From positions 1 through 61,611 of the forward strand of contig CAMCKZ010000006.1 in assembly GCA_945875545.1 (NCBI GenBank): a DNA stretch of 61,611 nucleotides. Direction: 5' to 3'. Positions 43,515 through 51,490 of this stretch are shown here, one piece after another. Source of the stretch: Polyangium aurulentum. Its GTDB lineage: Bacteria; Myxococcota_A; Polyangia; Polyangiales; Polyangiaceae. Under the pieces are notes generated by a model. It ran no database searches, was not told the DNA's origin, and was given only the letters and a program-made list of their open reading frames with translations. A program made the translations under genes and the position numbers. Position 1 is the first letter of the stretch, and every line of letters starts with the position of its first letter.

Positions 43515-45112
43515 GGGGCCGCTCCGCCAGGTAATCGCCTGGCCTCCAGCGCAGCGCGTGCCACGACCCGATCGTCAAAAGGGTGCTTTTGCGTGCCCAC
43601 GATTTGGTAATCTTCGTGCCCCTTGCCCGCAATGAGCACGACGGCCCCGCGCGGCGCGTCGGCTATTGCGCGCCGAATCGCTTCGCCGCGATCGAGCTGG
43701 AGCACGTAGCCGTCTTGCACCGAACGAAGACTCGCGACCTTCTGCTTGCCGCCGGCGAGCACGCCTTCTTCGATGGCCCGGGCAATGGTCGCGGGGTCTT
43801 CGGTTCGCGGATTATCGCTGGTCACCACCACGGTATTCGCGCCTTTTGCCGCGGCGTAGCCCATGGGTTGCCGTTTGCTGGCGTCCCGGTCGCCGCCACA
43901 TCCGAGGACGCAGACGATGTGGGACGGGGCACTCAGACGAAGGCTTTCGAGCACTCTCGCCACCGCATCTGGCGTATGTGCGTAGTCTACCATAACCGAT
44001 ACATCATCGGTGATGCGGCTTACACGTTCTAGCCGGCCTGGAGCGCCGCGAACGCGCCGGAGTGCCCGCAGAGCTTCGTCGGTATTTTTTCCGCATTGAA
44101 GGGCGCAGCCAAGGGCGACCAGTGCATTCTGCAGATTGTGTCGCCCGCAGAGCGGCATCTCGAATTCGCGCGTTCCATCCGGGGTGCGCAATCGCCCAAC
44201 CACCCGGTCTCGTTCAAAGTGAACGCCCTCGGGCGCGAGGTCTGCGTTGTGCGCGCTCGGCCCCTCAAGACTTGCAACGCGAATGGTTGGAATTGTCAAT
44301 GAATTCGCTAGGTTACGGCCAAACTCGTCGTCCACACACACGACGGCCGACCCGGGCGCGTAGGCGTGAAAGAGGGACGCTTTCGCCGCCCCATAACTCT
44401 CCATCGTTCCGTGAAAATCAAGGTGGTCCTGGGAGAGGTTTGTGAACGCGGCAACATGAAAGTGCAGTCCGCGCACGCGCTCAAGACTGAGGGCAATCGA
44501 CGACACCTCCATCGCGGCATGGGCTGCGCCCGCATCGCGCATTGCGGCCAAGAGCCGTGCCGCTTCGTCGCCCTCGGGCGTCGTGTGCGACGCAGGCCAA
44601 GACAGCGGGCCAAACAGATTCCCGACGGTTCCGACGATGCCGCAATCTGCGCGCCCCGCGCAGTCGTCCAAGATGTCGCGAAGCAGGTGGCTCGTGGTCG
44701 TCTTGCCGTTCGTTCCCGTGATGCCAACGACGTGCACACTGAAAGACGGATGCCCGTAAACCGCCGAGGCCGCGCGCCCGAGGGCCGATCGCACACTCGC
44801 GACGATGACGACGGGCACCGGCACCGTCGCGGGATCGACGACGCCCTCTTCGGCCAAAATTGCCGTGGCCCCGTTGGCGATGGCGTCGGACACAAACTGC
44901 GCGCCGTCGTTCGTTTCTCCGCGTCGGACAACAAACACGTCGCCGGCAGCGACCCGTCTTGAATCTTGCTGCACGCCCGTGGCGACCGCGGTTCCGGAAC
45001 CGATGCATACTGCACCTTCTCCGAGCTCGCGCACGAGCTGGTCGATGGTCAATCCTTCGGTTCCAGGACCAAACGACGGACGACGGACACGAGGAATCAT
45101 TGAGTCGCTCAC
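43511..45112 (-). CDS. murE: UDP-MurNAc-L-Ala-D-Glu--diaminopimelate ligase MurE
   Basis: 533 residues. P-loop 'GITGTNGKTTTSHL', 'EVSSIALSLERV', 'NLSQDHLDFH' and 'YAHTPDAVARVL' are present. The motif 'TSDNPRTEDP' is the D-N-P-R signature of enzymes that add meso-diaminopimelate rather than lysine, so this organism has mDAP peptidoglycan. It ends overlapping murF by 4 bases and starts overlapping the PBP gene by 4 bases. Confidence 0.96.
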   Translation of the reverse strand: MSDSMIPRVRRPSFGPGTEGLTIDQLVRELGEGAVCIGSGTAVATGVQQDSRRVAAGDVFVVRRGETNDGAQFVSDAIANGATAILAEEGVVDPATVPVPVVIVASVRSALGRAASAVYGHPSFSVHVVGITGTNGKTTTSHLLRDILDDCAGRADCGIVGTVGNLFGPLSWPASHTTPEGDEAARLLAAMRDAGAAHAAMEVSSIALSLERVRGLHFHVAAFTNLSQDHLDFHGTMESYGAAKASLFHAYAPGSAVVCVDDEFGRNLANSLTIPTIRVASLEGPSAHNADLAPEGVHFERDRVVGRLRTPDGTREFEMPLCGRHNLQNALVALGCALQCGKNTDEALRALRRVRGAPGRLERVSRITDDVSVMVDYAHTPDAVARVLESLRLSAPSHIVCVLGCGGDRDASKRQPMGYAAAKGANTVVVTSDNPRTEDPATIARAIEEGVLAGGKQKVASLRSVQDGYVLQLDRGEAIRRAIADAPRGAVVLIAGKGHEDYQIVGTQKHPFDDRVVARAALEARRLPGGAAP

Positions 45113-47289
45113 GACGGCGGTTCCAACACAAGTTTGACCGTGCCACCGCGCGGAATCGATACGCCGGCCGCGGGCTCTTGCCTCACGAGTCGACCGCTTC
45201 CAAAGAGCCGGGGAAGAAGGCCCGCGCCGAGCACGACGCGAATCGCATCCCGCGCGGGAAGGCCCGTGGTTTCGGGCACAACGACCTCATTGACGACGAG
45301 GGGACGGCCTTGAGGCAGCTCCGCCAAGTCCCCTGGAACGGCCGGCCCGTCGTCAGCGCCCACTAGGCCGATATTGGCCCCGTCGGCCCGCGTTGGGGCA
45401 CCTGGAGCGCCGGAATTGGGCATTGCGGGCGGCACGGGCGGTTTCGCGTCGATCCCGGGCGCTCCCGTCGCGGGCGGCGGCGCTGGCGGAGTGAGTTGGG
45501 CATCGAGACGGGCTGGTCCGCGCGCGGGCACGACCCCGAGGTACCGCAGGGACTGCTCGGCGACACGGCGAAAAACCGGGGCCGCGAGCTCCCCGCCGAA
45601 GTGCCCGAGGAGGGGCTCATCGAGGGTGACCGCGATGACGATGCGCGGGTTTTCCGCAGGCACGTACCCAGCGAACGAAGCGGAGAAACGGTCGGCGGAA
45701 TAGTGCCCCGTGTGCGGATCGACTTTCTGCGCGGTCGCTGTCTTCCCCGCCACTCTGTAACCATCGATGGCGGCTTCCACCGCTGTGCCGCCGGGCTCCG
45801 TCACAGACACGAGCATCTCACTAAGCATACGGGCTACGTGCGGCGGCGTGGCATCGCGGCGCACGTGCCTGTTCCACTCGCGAATCGTTTGCCCATGCCC
45901 ATCGACGATGCGGCGCACGAGAATGGGCTCCAAGAGTTTTCCGCCGTTCGCGAGCGCTGCAAAACCCATGGCCAATTGAAGCGAGGTGACGCTAATTCCC
46001 TGACCAAACGACGCGTTGGCGGTTTCGAGATCGACCCACGTGCGGCCCCTCGGATGGAGGACGCCAGCGGTCTCACCGCCAAGCGGAATGCCCGTCGGTT
46101 CGCCGAAGCCGAAACCCCGAAGCACGTCGTGGAGTCGTTCGGCGCCAAGTCTCAAGCCCACTTTGAGCGAGCCGATGTTCGAACTCTTGGTCAGAATTTC
46201 CTTCGGGGTCATCGCATCGTTGAGATGCGTATCGTGGATGGTGGCACCGCCAATTCGGAACCTCCCGTGCTCGCAATTCACCAGCTCGCCGGGCTGAACA
46301 ACCCCCGCGGCAAACGCGCCAGCAAACGTGAAAACCTTCATCACCGAGCCCGGCTCAAAGCGGTCCGCAATGGCCCTGTTTCGCCGCGCCTCTGGCTCGA
46401 AGCTCCCGTAATCATTGGGATTAAAGTTTGGGTACGACGCCATGGCGAGAACGTCTCCGTTCGCCGGATCGACCACGACCACCGTGCCACTTTTCGCCTC
46501 GTGGTTGCGAACGGCGGCCTTGATTTCTTGTTCGGCCATGAACTGAATCGACTGGTCGATCGCAAGTTCGATGGTCTCGCCCTCGGTTTCGATGCGAGCG
46601 CGATCCGCCGTTCCGTCGGTGAACACCAAACGCCCGGCGCGATCGCGGAGACTCGAAAGTTCTTCCACACGCCCCCGCAGGTCTTGGTCAAAAAAGAGTT
46701 CGATCCCCTCGCGGCCCTGGCCGTCCGGCGACACGAATCCAAGAATGGTCGAAGCGAGTTCGCGGTTCGGATAATACCGACGGCCCTCACCATCGACGCC
46801 CAAGCCACGTATCGGATTGGCCTCTTCCCTGGCATTTCCCAGGTGACGCACCGCTTCGGCCTCTTCGCCGGACACCCGATGTTTGACCCAAAGAAAGCGC
46901 CCCTTCTGCGACATCCGCCGCTCAAGCTCGACGGGGTCGAGGGCCAATGCCGCGGCCAGACGGGTAGCTGCATCATGCACGCGTATTGTTTGGGCCTCGG
47001 GTGTGCTGGCCCCGGCCACAAGGTCATGCAGGTCCAGGCTCACGCTCGGCACATCGACCGTGAGCGCAAGGGAACGATCGTTTCTATCGACGATGCGCCC
47101 GCGCCGCGGCTCCACGTGGAGCTTTCGCTGCCGCTGTTTTTCCGCAACCTCGAGCCAGGCCTTGCCTTGCTGAATCTGCATCTCCCACGCGCGCCCGACC
47201 ACGTTCAGCACGAGGCCGCCCAGCAGGACACCGAGGATAATTCCTCGCGCCCGCATCCATTTGGCCCGCGCGGGGTCGAGGTTTTTCAT
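45109..47289 (-). CDS. ftsI: Division-specific class B penicillin-binding protein FtsI with PASTA domain
   Basis: 726 residues. TM helix is at ~13-33, and the pedestal domain starts 'EPRRGRIVDRNDRSLA'. The transpeptidase domain has active-site S315 in 'EPGSVMKVF' (S-x-x-K) and 'KSSNIG' (S-x-N, S369/N371). The third motif is K516-T-A ('AGKTATAQK') where K-T-G is usual. After a Pro/Ala-rich linker a C-terminal PASTA domain (~655-726) carries 'VVPETTGLPARDA'. It crosslinks septal peptidoglycan with FtsW. The PASTA addition is more typical of SpoVD/Gram-positive types but also occurs in delta-proteobacteria. Confidence 0.94.
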   Translation of the reverse strand: MKNLDPARAKWMRARGIILGVLLGGLVLNVVGRAWEMQIQQGKAWLEVAEKQRQRKLHVEPRRGRIVDRNDRSLALTVDVPSVSLDLHDLVAGASTPEAQTIRVHDAATRLAAALALDPVELERRMSQKGRFLWVKHRVSGEEAEAVRHLGNAREEANPIRGLGVDGEGRRYYPNRELASTILGFVSPDGQGREGIELFFDQDLRGRVEELSSLRDRAGRLVFTDGTADRARIETEGETIELAIDQSIQFMAEQEIKAAVRNHEAKSGTVVVVDPANGDVLAMASYPNFNPNDYGSFEPEARRNRAIADRFEPGSVMKVFTFAGAFAAGVVQPGELVNCEHGRFRIGGATIHDTHLNDAMTPKEILTKSSNIGSLKVGLRLGAERLHDVLRGFGFGEPTGIPLGGETAGVLHPRGRTWVDLETANASFGQGISVTSLQLAMGFAALANGGKLLEPILVRRIVDGHGQTIREWNRHVRRDATPPHVARMLSEMLVSVTEPGGTAVEAAIDGYRVAGKTATAQKVDPHTGHYSADRFSASFAGYVPAENPRIVIAVTLDEPLLGHFGGELAAPVFRRVAEQSLRYLGVVPARGPARLDAQLTPPAPPPATGAPGIDAKPPVPPAMPNSGAPGAPTRADGANIGLVGADDGPAVPGDLAELPQGRPLVVNEVVVPETTGLPARDAIRVVLGAGLLPRLFGSGRLVRQEPAAGVSIPRGGTVKLVLEPPS

Positions 47290-47612
47290 CGATGGTCGCC
47301 GTCACCGGTTGGCGCTCTGCCCACCGCGTGCAGGCGTCCTGAGGTCACGCTGATCACCTGTTCGGGAGTGGGCGGTTCCATGCGGCGCAAGGCCTTCGCG
47401 ACCGCGCGAATGCGGTCTGGGGAACGCTCCGCGGCGCGCTCAAGATCGAGCACCCGGCGAACCTCTTTGAGTTGCTCTTGGTCCGCATACGCGCGACCAA
47501 GGTCGTAGCCAGCGGCCATCACCCGTCCGCGAATGGCAAGATGCACAAGAAGCCCCGATACGGTGGCGGCCAGCGCCAAGAGCCACAGAGCGGGAAACGG
47601 GAGACTCTTCAT
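47286..47612 (-). CDS. ftsL: FtsL-like divisome protein
   Basis: 108 residues. A short basic start, one membrane span (~5-22: 'FPALWLLALAATVSGLLVHL') and then a predicted coiled coil with 'YDLGRAYADQEQLKEVRRVL' match the FtsL layout although sequence conservation is low, as is normal. The ATG at 47612 overlaps the rsmH stop (ATGA) and the stop overlaps ftsI (ATGA). Position between rsmH and ftsI supports the call. The longer open frame upstream is inside rsmH. Confidence 0.85.
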   Translation of the reverse strand: MKSLPFPALWLLALAATVSGLLVHLAIRGRVMAAGYDLGRAYADQEQLKEVRRVLDLERAAERSPDRIRAVAKALRRMEPPTPEQVISVTSGRLHAVGRAPTGDGDHR

Positions 47613-48580
47613 TCCGAAGGCTCCAAGAACGGTAAACGCCGGGCGACCCGCAATTTCGCGCTCCGAGACCTTGGATTCGTTGAGGCTTCTTCGTCGCTCG
47701 CCATGCGCGGTTTTTTCGTGAGCGCCTTCCAAACGTCGCCCTGCCGAAAGAGCTGTTTGACGAGCCTGTCTTCGAGCGAATGGAAACTCAAGACCGCGAA
47801 AGCGGCCCCCGGTGCGATCCGCTGCGTGACCCAAAGAAGCAGCTTTTCGAGCTCGTCGATTTCGCTGTTCACGGCAATTCGAAGGGCTTGGAACGTCCGT
47901 GTTCCCGGATCGACGCCGCCAATTCGCGCGGGGCCAATCGCCCGCACGATGGCACGCCGCAAGTCCGCGGTGGTCGCGAGATCGTCTTCGTCGAAAGCGC
48001 GTTTGATGTTGCGCGCGATGCGCCGCGACCGACGCTCTTCGCCGTAGCGAAAGATAATGTCCGCAAGTTCATCGGCATCGAGTCGCCCAATGAGCTCGAG
48101 AGCCGTCTCTCCCGAGAGCGTGTCCATGCGCATGTCGAGAGGCCCCGAGTGGCGAAAACTCATGCCTCGCGTCGGATCGTCGATCTGCGGAGAGCTCACG
48201 CCAAGGTCGGCGCAGACGCCCGCGATGGGCTCGCGCGTCAGTTGCTCGAGAATCTCGACCCCGCAAGAGAATGCACTATGCACGGATTGAAATCGCGTGC
48301 CGAAGCGCGCGAGTCTCTCGCTCGACGCCGCGATGGCCCGGGGATCGCGATCGAAACCGATGACCCGGAGGTCGCTACGGCGCTCGAGTATCGCCTCCGA
48401 GTGGCCGCCGCCGCCGAGGGTTGCATCAATGATCAGGCCTCCCGCCGGTGCCGAAGCGACAAGGGCGGTGACCACTTCTTCGCGCATGACGGTGACGTGC
48501 TCAAAATCGTCCATGGCGCTGCTCTCCCAGTCAAACTCCTCATCGGAGCTCACGTCGTCGTAAACAAATTGAAGCTCCAT
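47609..48580 (-). CDS. rsmH: 16S rRNA m4C1402 methyltransferase RsmH (MraW)
   Basis: 323 residues. The SAM motif is 'IIDATLGGGGHSEAIL', followed by 'VIGFDRDPRAIA', 'GVCADLGVSSPQIDD', 'GMSFRHSGPLDMRMD', 'TRTFQALRIAVN' and 'LSFHSLEDRLVK'. It methylates C1402 of 16S rRNA. The start at 48580, two bases after the mraZ stop, gives a short acidic N-terminal extension ('DDVSSDEEFDW') before 'EHVTVMREEVV'. A longer frame upstream overlaps mraZ and is rejected. Confidence 0.96.
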   Translation of the reverse strand: MELQFVYDDVSSDEEFDWESSAMDDFEHVTVMREEVVTALVASAPAGGLIIDATLGGGGHSEAILERRSDLRVIGFDRDPRAIAASSERLARFGTRFQSVHSAFSCGVEILEQLTREPIAGVCADLGVSSPQIDDPTRGMSFRHSGPLDMRMDTLSGETALELIGRLDADELADIIFRYGEERRSRRIARNIKRAFDEDDLATTADLRRAIVRAIGPARIGGVDPGTRTFQALRIAVNSEIDELEKLLLWVTQRIAPGAAFAVLSFHSLEDRLVKQLFRQGDVWKALTKKPRMASDEEASTNPRSRSAKLRVARRLPFLEPSE

Positions 48581-48582
48581 GC

Positions 48583-49026
48583 TCACAGGCCGAGCTCCGC
48601 TAGGCGCGTCGCAATTTCGACACGCTCGTCGTCGGTCGTCTCGAAGGCGGTCTGCCAAGAGCCCTTGTCCCAGAGTTCCGCGTACCGGCCGTTGCCCGCC
48701 CACACGACCTCTTTCGCAAGCTTCGCGTGCTCCCGAAGCGTCTGCGGAATGAGAATACGACCCGACTCGTCGACGTCGCACTCGATGGCGCCGCTCACAT
48801 AAATGCGACGGAGTTTTTGCACCGCCCGGTCGAAACTCGGGAGCTTCGCGAGACGCTCTTCGAACGCCAACCACTCGCGCATCGGGTACGCGACGAGGCA
48901 AGGCTCGAGGGAGCTCGTGATGACGATGCGGGCCTCACCGGCGGCCACGAGAACATCGCGGTAACGCGCAGGGAGGCTCGTGCGCCCCTTTGCGTCCATC
49001 GTGTGCTCGTACCGGCCTCGAAACAT
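48583..49026 (-). CDS. mraZ: Transcriptional regulator MraZ
   Basis: 147 residues, two SpoVT/AbrB-like repeats: 'MFRGRYEHTMDAKGRTSLPARYRD' (split, residues 1-24) and 'ECDVDESGRILIPQTLREHA'. In Escherichia coli MraZ binds repeated TGGG boxes and represses the dcw operon. It is the first gene here, and three similarly spaced boxes lie upstream at 49088-49112. Confidence 0.96.
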   Translation of the reverse strand: MFRGRYEHTMDAKGRTSLPARYRDVLVAAGEARIVITSSLEPCLVAYPMREWLAFEERLAKLPSFDRAVQKLRRIYVSGAIECDVDESGRILIPQTLREHAKLAKEVVWAGNGRYAELWDKGSWQTAFETTDDERVEIATRLAELGL

Positions 49027-49087
49027 CGTGAGTCAACCCTGTTCAGGGTGGGAGCCTGGAGCCTTTCTGGCTCTTCGCGCCGCTAAA

Positions 49088-49112
49088 CGGCACTTCTTGG
49101 CACTTCTTCCCA
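49088..49112 (-). promoter_or_regulatory. Candidate MraZ operator (three 10-bp-spaced boxes)
   Basis: On the minus strand TGGGA (49112-49108), TGCCA (49102-49098) and TGCCG (49092-49088) are separated each time by the same five bases, AGAAG. The spacing is that of the known MraZ box (5-bp repeats, 5-bp spacers), but only the first repeat has the full TGGG core. It sits 62 bases before mraZ and just after the candidate -10 element. Confidence 0.55.
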
Positions 49113-49123
49113 CCAACGGGGCG

Positions 49124-49153
49124 ACGCTACGTTTCGAAGTCCTGTTTCGTCAA
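49124..49153 (-). promoter_or_regulatory. Candidate promoter of the dcw operon
   Basis: TTGACG (49153-49148), an 18-base spacer and TAGCGT (49129-49124) on the minus strand, directly upstream of the MraZ-like boxes. The rest of the 301-base gap up to the next gene (49154-49327) shows no gene. Confidence 0.45.
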
Positions 49154-49327
49154 CAGAACGGAGGCTAATTTGCGCATTTCTTCACGCGGATGAGGGGTAA
49201 TCTGGCCGGATGTCGAGCGATGTAAGGCCTGGAAGCGCACGGCATCCTACCTGCACAGATTAGCAGCTTGAGGCCCGCGCCCGCTCACTAACGCCCAATT
49301 TTTACAGGGTTCTTTTCAAATCGCGCG

Positions 49328-50371
49328 TTAGCCGCCGGGGACGTGCTGGCAGACGTTCGTTGGCCCGCCTGACGCGCCCGCGCGGCATCGGTAGCCACGC
49401 GGGCAGCCGTCGCCCTGCGCACAGGTGCGGGTGCAATAGGAACCAGATGCATCATGCACGCAAATGGACGTGGCGCAGTCCGAAGCGCGGGCACACGCGA
49501 CGCCCACGTCGCTCGCCGGCGCGATCGAACCGGGCTTCGGAATTCCGACCCGGGACGCGCGCGCGGGATGGTTCAACGCCCTCGTAAACAGGCCCGGATG
49601 TGCGTCGACCCGGCTGTAAATATTGGTGCCCGCGACCCCGCCGGCCGACGGTGCTCCGCGGCTCAAGACGCCCAAAACGGCGCCCGTGTCCTCGTCCAGA
49701 GCAGCGCCTCCCCCGTGGCCGTTACCGCCTCTCTCCTCGGCAACCGTGAAGTGTTTCCGCTGCGCGCCCGACACCGAGACGTGCTCCCGAACGCGTTTCA
49801 ATCCAGCGGCAGAAACAGCGTCTACTGGCTCAAATCTCACGGTCCGCACCCGCTGCGCCGAAAGCACGGCCCCCGTCGAAAGACTGGACGCCTTGGGACT
49901 GGCAAGCGCGCGATCGAGGACGATGACCGCGATGTCGTCGTCACAGAGATCGGTGGAAAGCTCGGTTACAATCGCCGCCCCATGCGCGGAGATGACGCCG
50001 TCGCGCAATGACTCGCCGACAAGAATTTTCAGGTCCCCCGGGTCTCGTTCCGCCTGAATCGCGGGGCCGTCATGGGGGCACTCCGCACGCCCCGTCGTGC
50101 GTGAAATGCAATGGCGCGCCGTCAGCACCAAATCGGGAGCAATGAGCACACCGGAGCACGCGTCGTTTTCACCAACCACGACGGCAACGACGGCCGAATC
50201 GTGACCACGACTGACCGCACCATGCACAACTTCGCTTGCTTGTACATCAATATACGACTCATCCAGTGGTGCCCCGAGGGGAGACCCGCATGCCACCGCG
50301 AAAACCCCGCCGATCAGTGAAACCGCCCACAATTTGCACGACGAAAAAAAACGCCCGATGACTGGAACCAT
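49328..50371 (-). CDS. Trypsin-fold lipoprotein, probable catalytically dead serine protease homologue
   Basis: 347 residues. Signal peptide with lipobox A-V-A-C (Cys ~28). The S1 (chymotrypsin-like) fold has the His box 'VLTARHCIS' and the Asp region 'DDDIAVIVLD'. Where the active-site 'GDSGGP' should be there is 'GHGGGAA', so the nucleophilic serine is replaced by glycine. A C-terminal Cys-rich module ('CARASDC', 'CTRTCAQGDGCPRGYRC') follows. It may bind rather than cleave proteins, or use another residue. It lies downstream of infC but is separated by a terminator. Confidence 0.8.
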   Translation of the reverse strand: MVPVIGRFFSSCKLWAVSLIGGVFAVACGSPLGAPLDESYIDVQASEVVHGAVSRGHDSAVVAVVVGENDACSGVLIAPDLVLTARHCISRTTGRAECPHDGPAIQAERDPGDLKILVGESLRDGVISAHGAAIVTELSTDLCDDDIAVIVLDRALASPKASSLSTGAVLSAQRVRTVRFEPVDAVSAAGLKRVREHVSVSGAQRKHFTVAEERGGNGHGGGAALDEDTGAVLGVLSRGAPSAGGVAGTNIYSRVDAHPGLFTRALNHPARASRVGIPKPGSIAPASDVGVACARASDCATSICVHDASGSYCTRTCAQGDGCPRGYRCRAGASGGPTNVCQHVPGG

Positions 50372-50481
50372 AGTGGCACCTCCTGCGGCGCAGTGCGCAA
50401 CGTTCGTGCCAACGGGATTCCGAGGAGACTGGCCGCTAACCTCAGGAGATCCTCACGCGGCGAGCCCGCCGACGCCGTCCA

Positions 50482-50511
50482 TGGCCGACCGTGGCCGACC
50501 GTGGCCGACCG
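50482..50511. repeat. Three 10-bp tandem repeats in spacer
   Basis: The unit TGGCCGACCG is repeated three times in the gap between the trypsin-fold lipoprotein gene and the infC terminator. There is no open frame of note in this 307-base gap. Confidence 0.9.
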
Positions 50512-50551
50512 CGAGCGGTCTCCGTGTGCCATTCCCCACGTCTCTCCAACG

Positions 50552-50584
50552 AAAAAAAGCCCCGGGCCGGGTGGGCCGAGGGCT
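50552..50584 (-). terminator. Rho-independent terminator of infC
   Basis: On the minus strand an 11-position stem with one C-C mismatch (AGCCCTCGGCC / GGCCCGGGGCT, loop CACCC, 50584-50558) is followed by seven T. It lies 95 bases after the infC stop. Confidence 0.85.
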
Positions 50585-50678
50585 TTCTTTCTTTTCGTGG
50601 CGGCTTCGTGGCCCGTTCGGATCGCGTTCGGAGCCAGGGACGTGGACACGCATCGCCGCTTTCCGCGACCAGAAGTGC

Positions 50679-51383
50679 TCAGTTCGCGTCGTCGTCGTCG
50701 TCGTCTTCGTCTGAGTCGTCATCGGGCAAGCTGGCAGACGACGGCGCTGCGGGTACGGCGCGCCCTTCTTTTTCTGCCTGTTGGCGGGCCTTTTCGGCCG
50801 CCGCGCGCGCTTGCGCAACCTTCTGAAGCACCGTGGGCTTAGGCGCGATGATCAGGGTCATGGATTTACCCTCCATCGATGGGCGAACTTCAACGTTCGC
50901 GATGTCTTCGAGGTGGTGCACCAAATAATCGAGGTGCTTCTGCGCCTCTTCGGGGTGCGCAATTTCACGGCCTCGGAAACGAACCGTGATCTTGACCTTG
51001 AAGCCAGCCTCAATAAATCGGCGACCGTGGCGAAGCTTCGTTTCGATGTCGTGGTCGTCGGTCTTCGGGCGAAGCTTAAGCTCCTTGATTTCGACAACCG
51101 TCTGTTTGCGCCGCTGTTCGGCGGCTTTCTTCTTCTCTTCGTACTTGAACTTGCCGAAGTCGAGGACTTTGCAGACCGGCGGCTCGGCCTTTGGATTGAC
51201 CTCCACAAGGTCAAGCCCAGACTCTTGCGCGAGTTTAAGCGCCTCATGCGTCGCCAAGACTCCGAGCATCTCGCCGTCGGCGCCGATGACTCGCACTTCC
51301 GGGACGCGGATGCGGTGGTTGATGCGGATCTGAGGACCGCGCTGCTGATTGCGGGGGTCAAAGCGTGGGCGGCCGAGGGCCAT
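50679..51383 (-). CDS. infC: Translation initiation factor IF-3 with acidic C-terminal extension
   Basis: 234 residues against ~180 in most bacteria. The core has 'INHRIRVPEVRVIG', 'PPVCKVLDFGKFKYE' and 'IKELKLRPKTDDHD', with 'GREIAHPEEAQKHL' in the C-domain. Residues ~185-234 form an Ala/Glu/Lys helix and then a tail of almost only Asp, Glu and Ser. A similar extension is known for the IF3 (Dsg) of Myxococcus xanthus, where it matters for development. An ATG start is used here. Neither rpmI nor rplT, the usual downstream partners, is present; thrS is 108 bases upstream. Confidence 0.95.
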   Translation of the reverse strand: MALGRPRFDPRNQQRGPQIRINHRIRVPEVRVIGADGEMLGVLATHEALKLAQESGLDLVEVNPKAEPPVCKVLDFGKFKYEEKKKAAEQRRKQTVVEIKELKLRPKTDDHDIETKLRHGRRFIEAGFKVKITVRFRGREIAHPEEAQKHLDYLVHHLEDIANVEVRPSMEGKSMTLIIAPKPTVLQKVAQARAAAEKARQQAEKEGRAVPAAPSSASLPDDDSDEDDDDDDAN

Positions 51384-51490
51384 CGAGTCGTGTGCGCTTT
51401 CTTTGGAGAAATTCCACAGCGGAATGAAATCCGCAAAACCGACCTTCGTGCGAATCGTACCCGGTCGTCAACTTCCGCGAAGGCGGCGTG

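Noticed and set aside
45496-47508. 670-codon open frame on the plus strand
   Set aside because: It lies opposite ftsI and ftsL in a GC-rich shadow frame, with His/Arg-rich random-looking sequence.
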